Below, one piece after another: positions 27,714-34,850 of a stretch of 64,000 nt of DNA (position 1 is its first letter; each line of letters opens with the position of its first letter). Both the position numbers and the translations under genes were made by a program. The stretch is from Rhodovulum sp. P5 (GTDB lineage: Bacteria > Pseudomonadota > Alphaproteobacteria > Rhodobacterales > Rhodobacteraceae), in contig NZ_CP015039.1 in NCBI RefSeq assembly GCF_002079305.1, positions 2,581,001 to 2,645,000 of the forward strand, in the 5' to 3' direction. Under the pieces are notes generated by a model. It did no database searches and was not told where the DNA came from. It saw only the letters and a list, made by a program, of their open reading frames with translations.

Positions 27714-28270
27714 GGATCATTGCCGGACAGCACAAGGGGCTGCGGCTGGCCTCGGTCGGGAAGGGTGACGCCGGTGCGCATCTGCGCCCCACGACCGACC
27801 GGGTGCGGGAAAGCCTGTTCAACCTGATCCTGAACGGCGGTTACGGCGATCCGGTGACCGGTGCGCGGGTGCTGGATCTGTTTGCCGGGACGGGCGCGCT
27901 GGGGCTGGAGGCGCTGTCGCGGGGCGCGGCCCATGTGACCTTTGTCGATGACGGGGGCAAGGCGCGGGCGCTGATCCGTGAAAATGTCGAGAAATGCCGG
28001 GCCGGGGGGGCGACGAAGATCTTTCGCCGGGATGCCACGCGTCTGGGGGAACCCAAGGGGGCGCCCTTCGATCTGGTGTTTCTCGACCCGCCCTATGGCA
28101 AGGGGCTTGGCGAACGGGCGCTGGCCGCCGCGCTCGACGGCGGGTGGATCGCGCCCGGGGCGCTGATCATCTGGGAGGAGGGGGCGGCGGTCGTGCCGCC
28201 CGACGGGGTGGAGGTGATCGACACACGCCAATACGGCGATACGGTGATCACGCTCCTGCAACCGTCGTGA
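27710..28270 (+). CDS. rsmD: 16S rRNA (guanine(966)-N2)-methyltransferase
   Basis: SAM-dependent methyltransferase acting on G966 of 16S rRNA in the small subunit. 186 residues with RIIAGQHKGLRL at the N-terminus, RPTTDRVRESLFN, the SAM-binding DLFAGTGALGLEALSRGA and the catalytic LDPPYGKG motif. Start is GTG 27710, overlapping the TGA of the reductase gene, so it is translationally coupled. Ends 28 bases before the convergent rpsO end. Confidence 0.95.
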   Translation: MRIIAGQHKGLRLASVGKGDAGAHLRPTTDRVRESLFNLILNGGYGDPVTGARVLDLFAGTGALGLEALSRGAAHVTFVDDGGKARALIRENVEKCRAGGATKIFRRDATRLGEPKGAPFDLVFLDPPYGKGLGERALAAALDGGWIAPGALIIWEEGAAVVPPDGVEVIDTRQYGDTVITLLQPS

Positions 28271-28286
28271 CGCCGGTCGTCCGGCG
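28271..28286. terminator. Small hairpin between convergent rsmD and rpsO
   Basis: CGCCGG-TCGT-CCGGCG forms a perfect 6-bp stem with a tetraloop immediately after the rsmD stop and 12 bases before the rpsO stop. No T-tract on either strand. Confidence 0.35.
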
Positions 28287-28298
28287 CCGCATCCGGCC

Positions 28299-28568
28299 TT
28301 AGCGGCGGATGCCGAGGTTCTGGATCAGCTTCAGGTAACGGCTTTCGTCCTTACCCTTGAGGTAGTCCAGAAGCTTCCGGCGCTGGGCGACCAGTTTCAG
28401 AAGACCACGGCGGGAGTGGTTGTCCTTCTTGTGGGTCTTGAAATGCTCGGTCAGCGTCGAGATGCGGCTGGTCAGGATGGCGACCTGAACCTCGGGCGAA
28501 CCGGTGTCGCCGTCCTTGGTGCCGTATTCCTTGATCAGCCGGTTCTTTTCTTCAGCAGTGATCGACAT
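28299..28568 (-). CDS. rpsO: 30S ribosomal protein S15
   Basis: 89-residue S15, which binds the central domain of 16S rRNA early in assembly. Diagnostic sequence: [51 protein letters not shown] 28568 follows an AAAGGAGA ribosome site. Upstream on the same strand is a strong terminator of the preceding DUF5665 gene, so rpsO has its own promoter in 28569-28631. In many bacteria rpsO is followed by pnp; here it is followed by the convergent rsmD. Confidence 0.98.
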   Translation of the reverse strand: MSITAEEKNRLIKEYGTKDGDTGSPEVQVAILTSRISTLTEHFKTHKKDNHSRRGLLKLVAQRRKLLDYLKGKDESRYLKLIQNLGIRR

Positions 28569-28631
28569 CGGGGTCTCCTTTCAAAGGGTCCATGGCACAA
28601 GCCGGGATGTCGTCCAGCAGGGCCCGTGGAG

Positions 28632-28656
28632 AAAAAACGCCCGGACGGTCCGGGCG
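28632..28656 (-). terminator. Strong rho-independent terminator of the DUF5665 gene
   Basis: On the minus strand CGCCCGGAC and GTCCGGGCG form a nearly perfect palindrome (28638-28656), followed directly by TTTTTT (plus-strand A-run 28632-28637). Located between the DUF5665 gene and rpsO. Confidence 0.85.
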
Positions 28657-28707
28657 AAGGCCGCCGTATAGAGGATTCGTGTGTGGAAGGAAAGGGGGCG
28701 TGGCGGC

Positions 28708-29049
28708 CTATTCCTGCAGCGGGGGGGCGCCTACCCCTTCCGGGGCATCGCCGCCCGGGGCCTGATGCCGGATTTCGCGCGCGATTTCCACCGCCCAGTC
28801 GCCGATCACCGGGATGAAGTCGATCTGCGACAGGGAATAGGCGATGACGGAAACAAGCACCGAAGCCCCGACAACGGTGCCAAGCCCCATGGTCATGCCG
28901 CGCAGGAACTGCATCAACAGCATCCGCCGGGCAGAGCCGTTCAGCACGAAGAACCGTTGCGCGTTCAGGGCTTCGACTTCGCGGCGCAGGGCGGCGATTT
29001 CGCGGGCGAGATCGGCGGGCTGGTTATCCGGTTGTCTGGGGTCGGGCAT
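28708..29049 (-). CDS. DUF5665-domain small membrane protein
   Basis: 113 residues. N-terminal 35 residues form a charged helix (LAREIAALRREVEALNAQ), followed by RMLLMQFLRG and one hydrophobic segment GLGTVVGASVLVSVIAYSL, then DFIPVIGDWAVEIAREI. That pattern of helix, FLRG, glycine-rich membrane helix and DFIPVIG is what I know as DUF5665. Function unknown; the predicted position is the inner membrane with a coiled-coil domain. Ends with a Pro/Gly-rich tail. A strong terminator follows. Confidence 0.75.
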   Translation of the reverse strand: MPDPRQPDNQPADLAREIAALRREVEALNAQRFFVLNGSARRMLLMQFLRGMTMGLGTVVGASVLVSVIAYSLSQIDFIPVIGDWAVEIAREIRHQAPGGDAPEGVGAPPLQE

Positions 29050-29119
29050 GACGGCGCTTCGGTGGTTCGCATTGCGGCCAACCTAGGCCAAGCGGTGCGT
29101 CGCGCCAAGCTTTGCCCGC

Positions 29120-29632
29120 CTACACCGCGGCAGACAGATATTCGGGGAACAGCGTGTCCGGGACGAGGTTGACCTTGGCCAGGTTCATCCCGGCGCCGCC
29201 GCTGACAACAGCCAGCGGCATGCCATCCAGCATCAGCATCGCATCGGTCGTTCCGGTCTGCGATGGACGCTTGGACAGGACCGGGTCGGGATGGGTCTTT
29301 GAGTCGTAGACGATGAAAAGCGCGTCTTCCTGTTCGTCATAGGTGTCCACGAGGGCCGGCCATCTTGTATCGCGGTCGAACAGGTCGTCGAGCGAGAACG
29401 GTTTCGCCGTGGCGGTCGCCCGCGCCCATTCCTGGGCCGAGAAATCCGGCCCGTCATCGGTGTCGAGGGCCATCAATGCCGCCTTGAACGCGTCTGCCCG
29501 CGCCAGATCGTCGGAAGGGATGTCATCGAGACAGGCGGAGCGGTCGGGTACTGTTCCGCCTGCGGGCAGGGGGGCTTGCGCCTCGGGCGCGCCGGTCACC
29601 AAGAGCCCCAAGAGACCTGTCACGGTGTTCAT
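29120..29632 (-). CDS. Predicted exported protein of unknown function
   Basis: 170 residues from ATG 29632, which has an AAGGAG ribosome site; the longer frame begins with an Arg-rich segment that looks non-coding. A short N-terminal hydrophobic stretch VTGLLGLLVTGAPEAQA may be a signal peptide, followed by an acidic, mostly soluble domain with DDLARADAFKAALMAL and DALFIVYDSKTHPDP. I do not recognise a family. Neighbours are not functionally informative. Confidence 0.65.
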   Translation of the reverse strand: MNTVTGLLGLLVTGAPEAQAPLPAGGTVPDRSACLDDIPSDDLARADAFKAALMALDTDDGPDFSAQEWARATATAKPFSLDDLFDRDTRWPALVDTYDEQEDALFIVYDSKTHPDPVLSKRPSQTGTTDAMLMLDGMPLAVVSGGAGMNLAKVNLVPDTLFPEYLSAAV

Positions 29633-29765
29633 CTTCCGCTCCTTCCAGAACGCCCCGCGCCGCCTTCGACGGCTTTCACCGTCGGAAAGTCTACGCATCC
29701 CGGCGCCCTGCCGCGACGACAAGCTGGAAAACTGGTAACCGAAACCTTGACGCGGGCGGGCCGGG

Positions 29766-30659
29766 TCAGGCGGCGAAGAAGGGAACGAAAGCGTCCAGCA
29801 CGGCCTGGGGCGCCTCTTCCATGGCGAAATGGCCCGACCGGCAGGATGCGTCCTGTACGTTTTCGGCCCATGCCCGCCACAAGTCGGCCGGATGCCCGGT
29901 TTGTGCGGGAAACCCGGTTTCCGCCCAGAGAAACATCAGCGGGGCCGCGATACGTCGGCCCGCGGCGCGGTCGGCCTCGTCAAGATGGCGGTCGGTCGTG
30001 GCCCCGGCGCGATAGTCGGCACACATCGCGGCAATGCGGGCCGGGTCGCCCGCCTGACGGCGATAGGCGGCAAGGGCTGCGGGCGGGAACACGTCCAGCG
30101 ATTTCGCCAGCGTCCAGCTTTGCAGCGTGTGATCGATATAGCCGACCGGGTCGGCGCCGATCAGCCGTTCCGGCAGCGGCGCAGGCTGGGCAAGGAAGGT
30201 CCAGTGATAGGCCTTGTAGGCAAGATCGGCAGTCCAGGAGGCCCAGAAATCGCCCGTGGGCACGATCTCTATGATCCCCAGCCGGTCCACGCGGTCGGGA
30301 TGGTCGAGCGCCAGCCGATAGGCCACCCGCGCGCCGCGGTCATGGCCGAGGATATGCGCCCGCGCCAGCCCCAGCGCGTCCATCACGCCGACGATGTCGC
30401 GGGCCATTTCGCGTTTGGAATAGGTGGTGTGGGCGTCATCATCTGGGGGCGCGTCGCTGTCGCCATAGCCGCGCAGATCGACCACGATCACATCGAACCG
30501 CTCTGCCAGTGCCGGCGCGACGTTCAGCCAGCACATGTGGTTTTGCGGATAGCCGTGCAGCAGGATCAGCGGCGCGCCCGTGCCCGCGCGATGCACGGAC
30601 AGGCCGATGCCGTTGGTGTCGATACGGGTTTGGGTAAATCCCGGAAGTCCTGATGCCAT
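29766..30659 (-). CDS. Alpha/beta hydrolase, haloacetate (fluoroacetate) dehalogenase-like
   Basis: 297 residues. Residues characteristic of the fluoroacetate dehalogenase group are visible: nucleophile Asp107 with Arg108 and Arg111 in GHDRGARV, the His152-Trp153 pair in YHWTFLAQPAP, Tyr216 in ADYRAGA and catalytic His277 in GHFAMEE. The usual third Asp of the triad appears as Glu131 in IIEIVPTGD, by my alignment from memory. Known members cleave C-F or C-Cl bonds of haloacetates, but many homologues have other substrates. ATG 30659 with AGGGGGG upstream. It follows the DprE2-like gene by 58 bases on the same strand. Confidence 0.82.
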   Translation of the reverse strand: MASGLPGFTQTRIDTNGIGLSVHRAGTGAPLILLHGYPQNHMCWLNVAPALAERFDVIVVDLRGYGDSDAPPDDDAHTTYSKREMARDIVGVMDALGLARAHILGHDRGARVAYRLALDHPDRVDRLGIIEIVPTGDFWASWTADLAYKAYHWTFLAQPAPLPERLIGADPVGYIDHTLQSWTLAKSLDVFPPAALAAYRRQAGDPARIAAMCADYRAGATTDRHLDEADRAAGRRIAAPLMFLWAETGFPAQTGHPADLWRAWAENVQDASCRSGHFAMEEAPQAVLDAFVPFFAA

Positions 30660-30717
30660 GGCTGCCCCCCTCTTTCGGCGTCAGACTAAGCGCCGGATGG
30701 AGCGATGTCGCGCGCTT

Positions 30718-31455
30718 TCAGAGGGAGAGCTTCTTGAACACGGCCTCGGGGATGGCGCGGATGATGGCCATGATCAGACGCCAGACGGGGCGGACATAGA
30801 TGATGTTCCGCTTCTTCTCGACGGCTTTCACGATGGCCGTACCTAGTTCCTGAGGTTCCGCTGTGAGGCCCCCCGGCAGGTCCATCCCCTCGGTCATCCT
30901 CGTGTTCACGAAGCCCGGCAGCACGGTGACCACATGCACGCCCTGTTTGGCAAGCCGGTTGCGCAAACCCGACAGGAACGCGGTGAACCCCGCCTTTGAC
31001 GCGCCGTAGACATAGTTGGTCGCGCGCCCCCGGTCACCTGCCACGGAACTGATGCCGACCAGTGTGCCGGAGCCGCGCGCGGCGAAGCGGTTTGCCAGGT
31101 CTCCGAGGATCAGTGCCGGCCCCTCGAAATTGGCGCGTATCACGAGGGCCGCCTTGCCCGCGTCGGTCTCGTTCTCCGCCTGATCGCCCATCAGGCCGAC
31201 GGCGCAAACGGCAACCTCTGGCAGGGTCGGCAGGTGGTCGAGAAAGGCGGCGTGGTGCGCGGTGTCGAGCGCGTCGAAGTCGTGCACCGATGCCGCGACA
31301 TTGTAGCGGATCGTGATGTCTGTGGCGTCGGGCTGAAGGCTTTCCGCATTGCGCGCGGCCAGCTGGATCGGGTGGCCTTCGGCGGCAAAGGCATGGGCCA
31401 CGGCGCGGCCGATATCGGACCGCGCGCCAAGGATCAGGACGGGGGGCTTGGTCAC
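30718..31455 (-). CDS. dprE2: SDR oxidoreductase, DprE2-like (decaprenyl-P-ketopentose reductase family)
   Basis: 245-residue short-chain dehydrogenase: nucleotide motif ILGARSDIGRAVA, GISSVAGDRGR and the catalytic YGASKAG (Tyr-x3-Lys). The C-terminus is hydrophobic and basic (VRPVWRLIMAIIRAIPEAVF), suggesting membrane contact as in DprE2. Starts at GTG 31455, overlapping the stop of the DprE1-like gene (GTGA). In mycobacteria DprE1 oxidises decaprenylphosphoryl ribose and DprE2 reduces the keto intermediate to the arabinose epimer. The same pairing, in the same order, supports this role here with the bacterium's own polyprenyl phosphate. Family membership is strong; substrate is inferred. 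Confidence 0.85.
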   Translation of the reverse strand: MTKPPVLILGARSDIGRAVAHAFAAEGHPIQLAARNAESLQPDATDITIRYNVAASVHDFDALDTAHHAAFLDHLPTLPEVAVCAVGLMGDQAENETDAGKAALVIRANFEGPALILGDLANRFAARGSGTLVGISSVAGDRGRATNYVYGASKAGFTAFLSGLRNRLAKQGVHVVTVLPGFVNTRMTEGMDLPGGLTAEPQELGTAIVKAVEKKRNIIYVRPVWRLIMAIIRAIPEAVFKKLSL

Positions 31456-32774
31456 AGTGAGAGCCTTTCGGACTGGGAGGAACGGAAGGCGGGGGACATG
31501 CCCCTTGCCTGCCGCAGGGCGGCGAAGTCCTCCGCACGGGGATCGGCGGCGCGCAGGGTCTTCGCGCTCAGCCGCGCATCCTTGGCCAGGTAGAACCGCC
31601 CGCCATGGGCCAGCGTGATCGCATCCAGCCGCGACATCAGCGCCAGCGTGCGGCGGTTGACGGGGAAGTCGAGCGCCAGCGTGTAGCCCTCCATCGGGAA
31701 GGAAAAGCGGCCCTGTCCCGGCCCGAACCGTTTCAGCACTGACAGGAAGCAGCCGGCGCGCGCCGCAGCGATTTCGTCGAGCAGCGCATGCAGGCCGGTA
31801 TTGGCCACCTGCAGGGGCAGAACGCATTGAAACTGTACGAAACCGCGGCGGCCATAGATTCGGTTCCAGCCGAGGATCGCGTCGAGCGGGTAGAAATAGC
31901 TGTCCCAGTCCACGTAGGACGTGCCTGCCTGCCGCAGGCCATTGCGGTAATAGGCGGCGTTGAAGGCCCTGACCGTCAGTGGGTTCAGCGCAAGGCCGGG
32001 GAAATCGATGGGGATGGTCTTCGTCGTCTTCTCGGGCGTGCGGAGGGGATGCAGCCGGTGCTGGTGCGGCAGCTCCACGGCCCGGGCATGTTCGCCCAGC
32101 ATGACAAGCGCGCGGCCCTTGGCGGCCCCGGTGCTGAGACAGTCGATCCAGGCCACCGAATAGGTCGCGTCGTGATGATCCTCGAATGCGGCCATCGCGG
32201 CATCCAGATCGGGGGCGGGGATCATCCGTTGCCGGATCCAGGCGCTTTCGACGGGCCGTAGGCGGATCGCGGCGCGCAGGATGACGCCGGTCAGCCCCAT
32301 GCCGCCAACCGTCCAGTCGAAAAACTCGGCATTCGCGTCCCGCGAACAGCGGTGCACCTGTCCGTCCGGCCCCATCAGGTCGATCCAGTCGACGCTTGCG
32401 CGCATCGCCCCGTCGCGATGATGGTTCTTGCCATGCACATCGGCCGCGATCATGCCGCCCAGGGTGACGAATTTCGTGCCCGGCGTGACCATGGGGAACC
32501 AGCCGCGGGGCAGGAAGGTGTCGATGACGTCGGACAGGAGGAGCCCCGCCTCCGCCACCAGTTGGCCCGTATCAGGGTCGAAGGCGATCATCCTGTTGAA
32601 GCGGCGCATGTTCAGGGTCGTGGCCAGCCCGATCGCGCTGTCACCATAGGCACGGCCATTGCCGCGGGCGATCACGGCGCCTTTCGCGACCGCACGGGCC
32701 AGCGCCGCTTCGCTGTCGGGCCGGGATTCGTCGGTGTCCACCACCGGAAACCGGCCCCAGCCCGAGAGCTTCAT
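31452..32774 (-). CDS. dprE1: FAD-binding oxidoreductase, DprE1-like
   Basis: 440 residues, VAO/PCMH-type flavoprotein. FAD-domain pieces: ARGNGRAYGDSAI, PGTKFVTLGGMIAADVHGKNHH; substrate-domain pieces: YGRRGFVQFQCVLP and FLSVLKRFGPGQG. These match the decaprenylphosphoryl-beta-D-ribose 2-oxidase family. The position of the cysteine targeted by benzothiazinones in the mycobacterial enzyme appears to be Ala here (YTLALDFPV). Overlaps both neighbours (ATGA with GtrA, GTGA with DprE2). Probably acts at the cytoplasmic face of the inner membrane. Confidence 0.88.
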   Translation of the reverse strand: MKLSGWGRFPVVDTDESRPDSEAALARAVAKGAVIARGNGRAYGDSAIGLATTLNMRRFNRMIAFDPDTGQLVAEAGLLLSDVIDTFLPRGWFPMVTPGTKFVTLGGMIAADVHGKNHHRDGAMRASVDWIDLMGPDGQVHRCSRDANAEFFDWTVGGMGLTGVILRAAIRLRPVESAWIRQRMIPAPDLDAAMAAFEDHHDATYSVAWIDCLSTGAAKGRALVMLGEHARAVELPHQHRLHPLRTPEKTTKTIPIDFPGLALNPLTVRAFNAAYYRNGLRQAGTSYVDWDSYFYPLDAILGWNRIYGRRGFVQFQCVLPLQVANTGLHALLDEIAAARAGCFLSVLKRFGPGQGRFSFPMEGYTLALDFPVNRRTLALMSRLDAITLAHGGRFYLAKDARLSAKTLRAADPRAEDFAALRQARGMSPAFRSSQSERLSL

Positions 32775-33193
32775 GCCCTTGCCCCCAACTGGCTGTCGGT
32801 GAAGACAAAGCGGCGGTCGAGCTGGTACTTGGTCACGTAGCCGACGGTCAGCCCCAGAAGGGCCCCGACCTCTCGCATCCTGTCGGTTTGCCAGATGGCC
32901 CAAAAGGCGGTCTCGGTCCCCCAGAAGATCGCGGTCGTGACCACGCCCATCAGGGTATAGAGCGAGAATTTCCGCCCATGTGCCCTGAGCCCCGTGCCGG
33001 TGTCGGCAAAGATCCACCGCTTGTCGAGCAGGTATTTCAGCACCAGCCCCATGCCGGTCCCGCAGACCAGGGCGGCCACGAAGACCAGCGGCCCGTCACC
33101 CAACAGGAATACCACGCGCTGGGTGCCGAGATTGGCCAGCGTGGCCAGTACGGCAAAGGCGGAATAGCGGAAGATCAGCCCATGCAGCGTCAT
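32771..33193 (-). CDS. GtrA-family membrane protein (candidate polyprenyl-P-sugar flippase or accessory)
   Basis: 140 residues with four predicted helices and the GtrA-type segments FRYSAFAVLATLANLG, GLVLKYLLDKRWIF and VGYVTKYQLDRRFVF. GtrA proteins are proposed to flip lipid-linked sugars; the mycobacterial Rv3789, a GtrA protein beside dprE1, has been linked to decaprenylphosphoryl-arabinose handling. Here it is locked between the UbiA-HAD and DprE1 genes by ATGA overlaps on both sides, consistent with moving the finished lipid-pentose to the periplasm. Confidence 0.85.
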   Translation of the reverse strand: MTLHGLIFRYSAFAVLATLANLGTQRVVFLLGDGPLVFVAALVCGTGMGLVLKYLLDKRWIFADTGTGLRAHGRKFSLYTLMGVVTTAIFWGTETAFWAIWQTDRMREVGALLGLTVGYVTKYQLDRRFVFTDSQLGARA

Positions 33194-34632
33194 AGCAGCA
33201 TCGCCGCCAGCGCGAAGCCCGCGATCAGCAGGAAGCTCATCCGGCTGATGCCGTCCCTTGCGGCATAGACGACCGGGTCGTCATGCATCTCTCCGCGATG
33301 GGCGATCATCACCGTGCGCGACAGCCAGTAGAGCAGCACGCAGCAGATGCCCCAAAGTGCCTCTGGCAGGGAGTAAAGCTCCTGCGTGGTGGGGGCATTG
33401 ACGTAAAGCGCCATGACGAGGACGGAGACATAACCCGCCCCGATTGCCATCATCGAGATGATCGGCAGGTCCTCGACAGAATAGTCGCGCCCCGAAGCGC
33501 CCGGTTCCTGTCGTTTCAGGTTATCGACAAGTTCCGCCTGCCGTTTCACCGCGGCGAGCGCGAAGAAAAAGAAGATCGAAAAGGCCAGCATCCAGACCGA
33601 AAGCGGTAGACCCGTCGCCGCACCGCCCGCGATGATGCGTATCGTGTAAAGCCCGGCCAGAACGCAGATGTCGATGACCTTCCTTCGCTTCAGGCCCATC
33701 GAATAGGCCGTGGTCAGCCCGATATAGCCCAGCATCACCAGGAAGAACGGCCCGCCAAGTGCAAGTGCGATCAGGGTGCCGCCGGCCAGCATGCCGGCAC
33801 CCATCATCGTGCCATGGGCAATCGGTACGCGGCCCGCGGCGAAGGGGCGTTCACGCTTGCGCGGATGCGCCCGGTCGGCCCTGAGATCGACCAGATCGTT
33901 GAGGACGTAGACCGCCGAGGCGACGAGAGAGAAAGCCGCGAAGGCGAAAAGCGATGCAAGGACCGCCCCAGGCGTGAACGCATGCGCGGCCAGAAGCGGC
34001 ATGAAGACGAGGATGTTCTTGACCCATTGATGCGGGCGCAGGGCCTGCATGTAGGCGCGCCAGCTTGCCCGATGGGTCGCCAGATGCTCTGCCCCGGGAT
34101 CGAGGGCGTCGGCGGCCGCCCGCAAGGACCGCGATGCATTGACGGTGATCGCCCGCCCGGCCTGATCCCAGATCGCCAGATCGGCGCGCGAGTCGCCCAT
34201 ATAGGCATAGTGTCCCGCGCCGAAGCGGTCATTCAGGAGCGTGGCCTTCGCCCCTGCCTTGAGGTTGGTCCGCCCGTCCGATCCGTGGACCTCGTCGAAG
34301 ATCCCCAGATGGTCGGCGATCTCTTCGGCAAGGAAACGGTCGCTTGCGGTGATCAGCACGGTTCGGCCGCCGGCCGCCCGGAATTGGCGGATATGGTCGA
34401 TGACGGTGCTATCGTAGGGCAGGGTCGTGACGTCGATATGCGAATGCTCTGTCAGGTGGCGTTTCAGCGCCGCCTTGCCCTGGCGCAGCGCCAGGGCCGC
34501 GGTGAAGGGGCGGTGCCAATTGCGAGCACAGGCCGACCAAAGGCTCTCAAACAGCATATCGCTTCGAAGAAGCGTGCCGTCGAGGTCCACGGCGAGGACG
34601 GGACATGGAAGATCCGGCTGCGGTTCGGTCAC
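33190..34632 (-). CDS. HAD phosphatase-UbiA prenyltransferase fusion (DPPR-synthase-like)
   Basis: About 480 residues. Residues 1-185 form a HAD phosphatase domain (AVDLDGTLLRSD, LITASDR, YMGDSRADLAIWD). Residues about 195-480 form a UbiA membrane prenyltransferase with NDLVDLRADRAHPRKRERP carrying the Asp-rich site, and about eight helices. By homology with Rv3806c, the UbiA part would transfer 5-phosphoribose from PRPP to polyprenyl phosphate and the HAD part would remove the 5-phosphate, giving polyprenyl-P-ribose for DprE1/DprE2. Start is uncertain: GTG 34632 has GAGG five bases ahead; a TTG at 34647 gives a five-residue longer form. First gene of the operon. Confidence 0.82.
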   Translation of the reverse strand: MTEPQPDLPCPVLAVDLDGTLLRSDMLFESLWSACARNWHRPFTAALALRQGKAALKRHLTEHSHIDVTTLPYDSTVIDHIRQFRAAGGRTVLITASDRFLAEEIADHLGIFDEVHGSDGRTNLKAGAKATLLNDRFGAGHYAYMGDSRADLAIWDQAGRAITVNASRSLRAAADALDPGAEHLATHRASWRAYMQALRPHQWVKNILVFMPLLAAHAFTPGAVLASLFAFAAFSLVASAVYVLNDLVDLRADRAHPRKRERPFAAGRVPIAHGTMMGAGMLAGGTLIALALGGPFFLVMLGYIGLTTAYSMGLKRRKVIDICVLAGLYTIRIIAGGAATGLPLSVWMLAFSIFFFFALAAVKRQAELVDNLKRQEPGASGRDYSVEDLPIISMMAIGAGYVSVLVMALYVNAPTTQELYSLPEALWGICCVLLYWLSRTVMIAHRGEMHDDPVVYAARDGISRMSFLLIAGFALAAMLL

Positions 34633-34850
34633 AACGGCCTCATCCAAGGCTCAACTTTCGCGGTGATCGCACAGTTTGCACTCAACTTCCACCGTCGCGC
34701 GGGGACAAGTGCGTCGAGTTTGAACGGATCGGCGCCTGCGCCCGCGCCTGTGTCCTGGGTTCGGAAGGCTGACGTCCGGTTATCGTCGGGATGCTGGAAA
34801 GCTGTCTAAAATCCGATTGTTTACCCTGTTCCTTAGGCGTCGGTTAGGCT

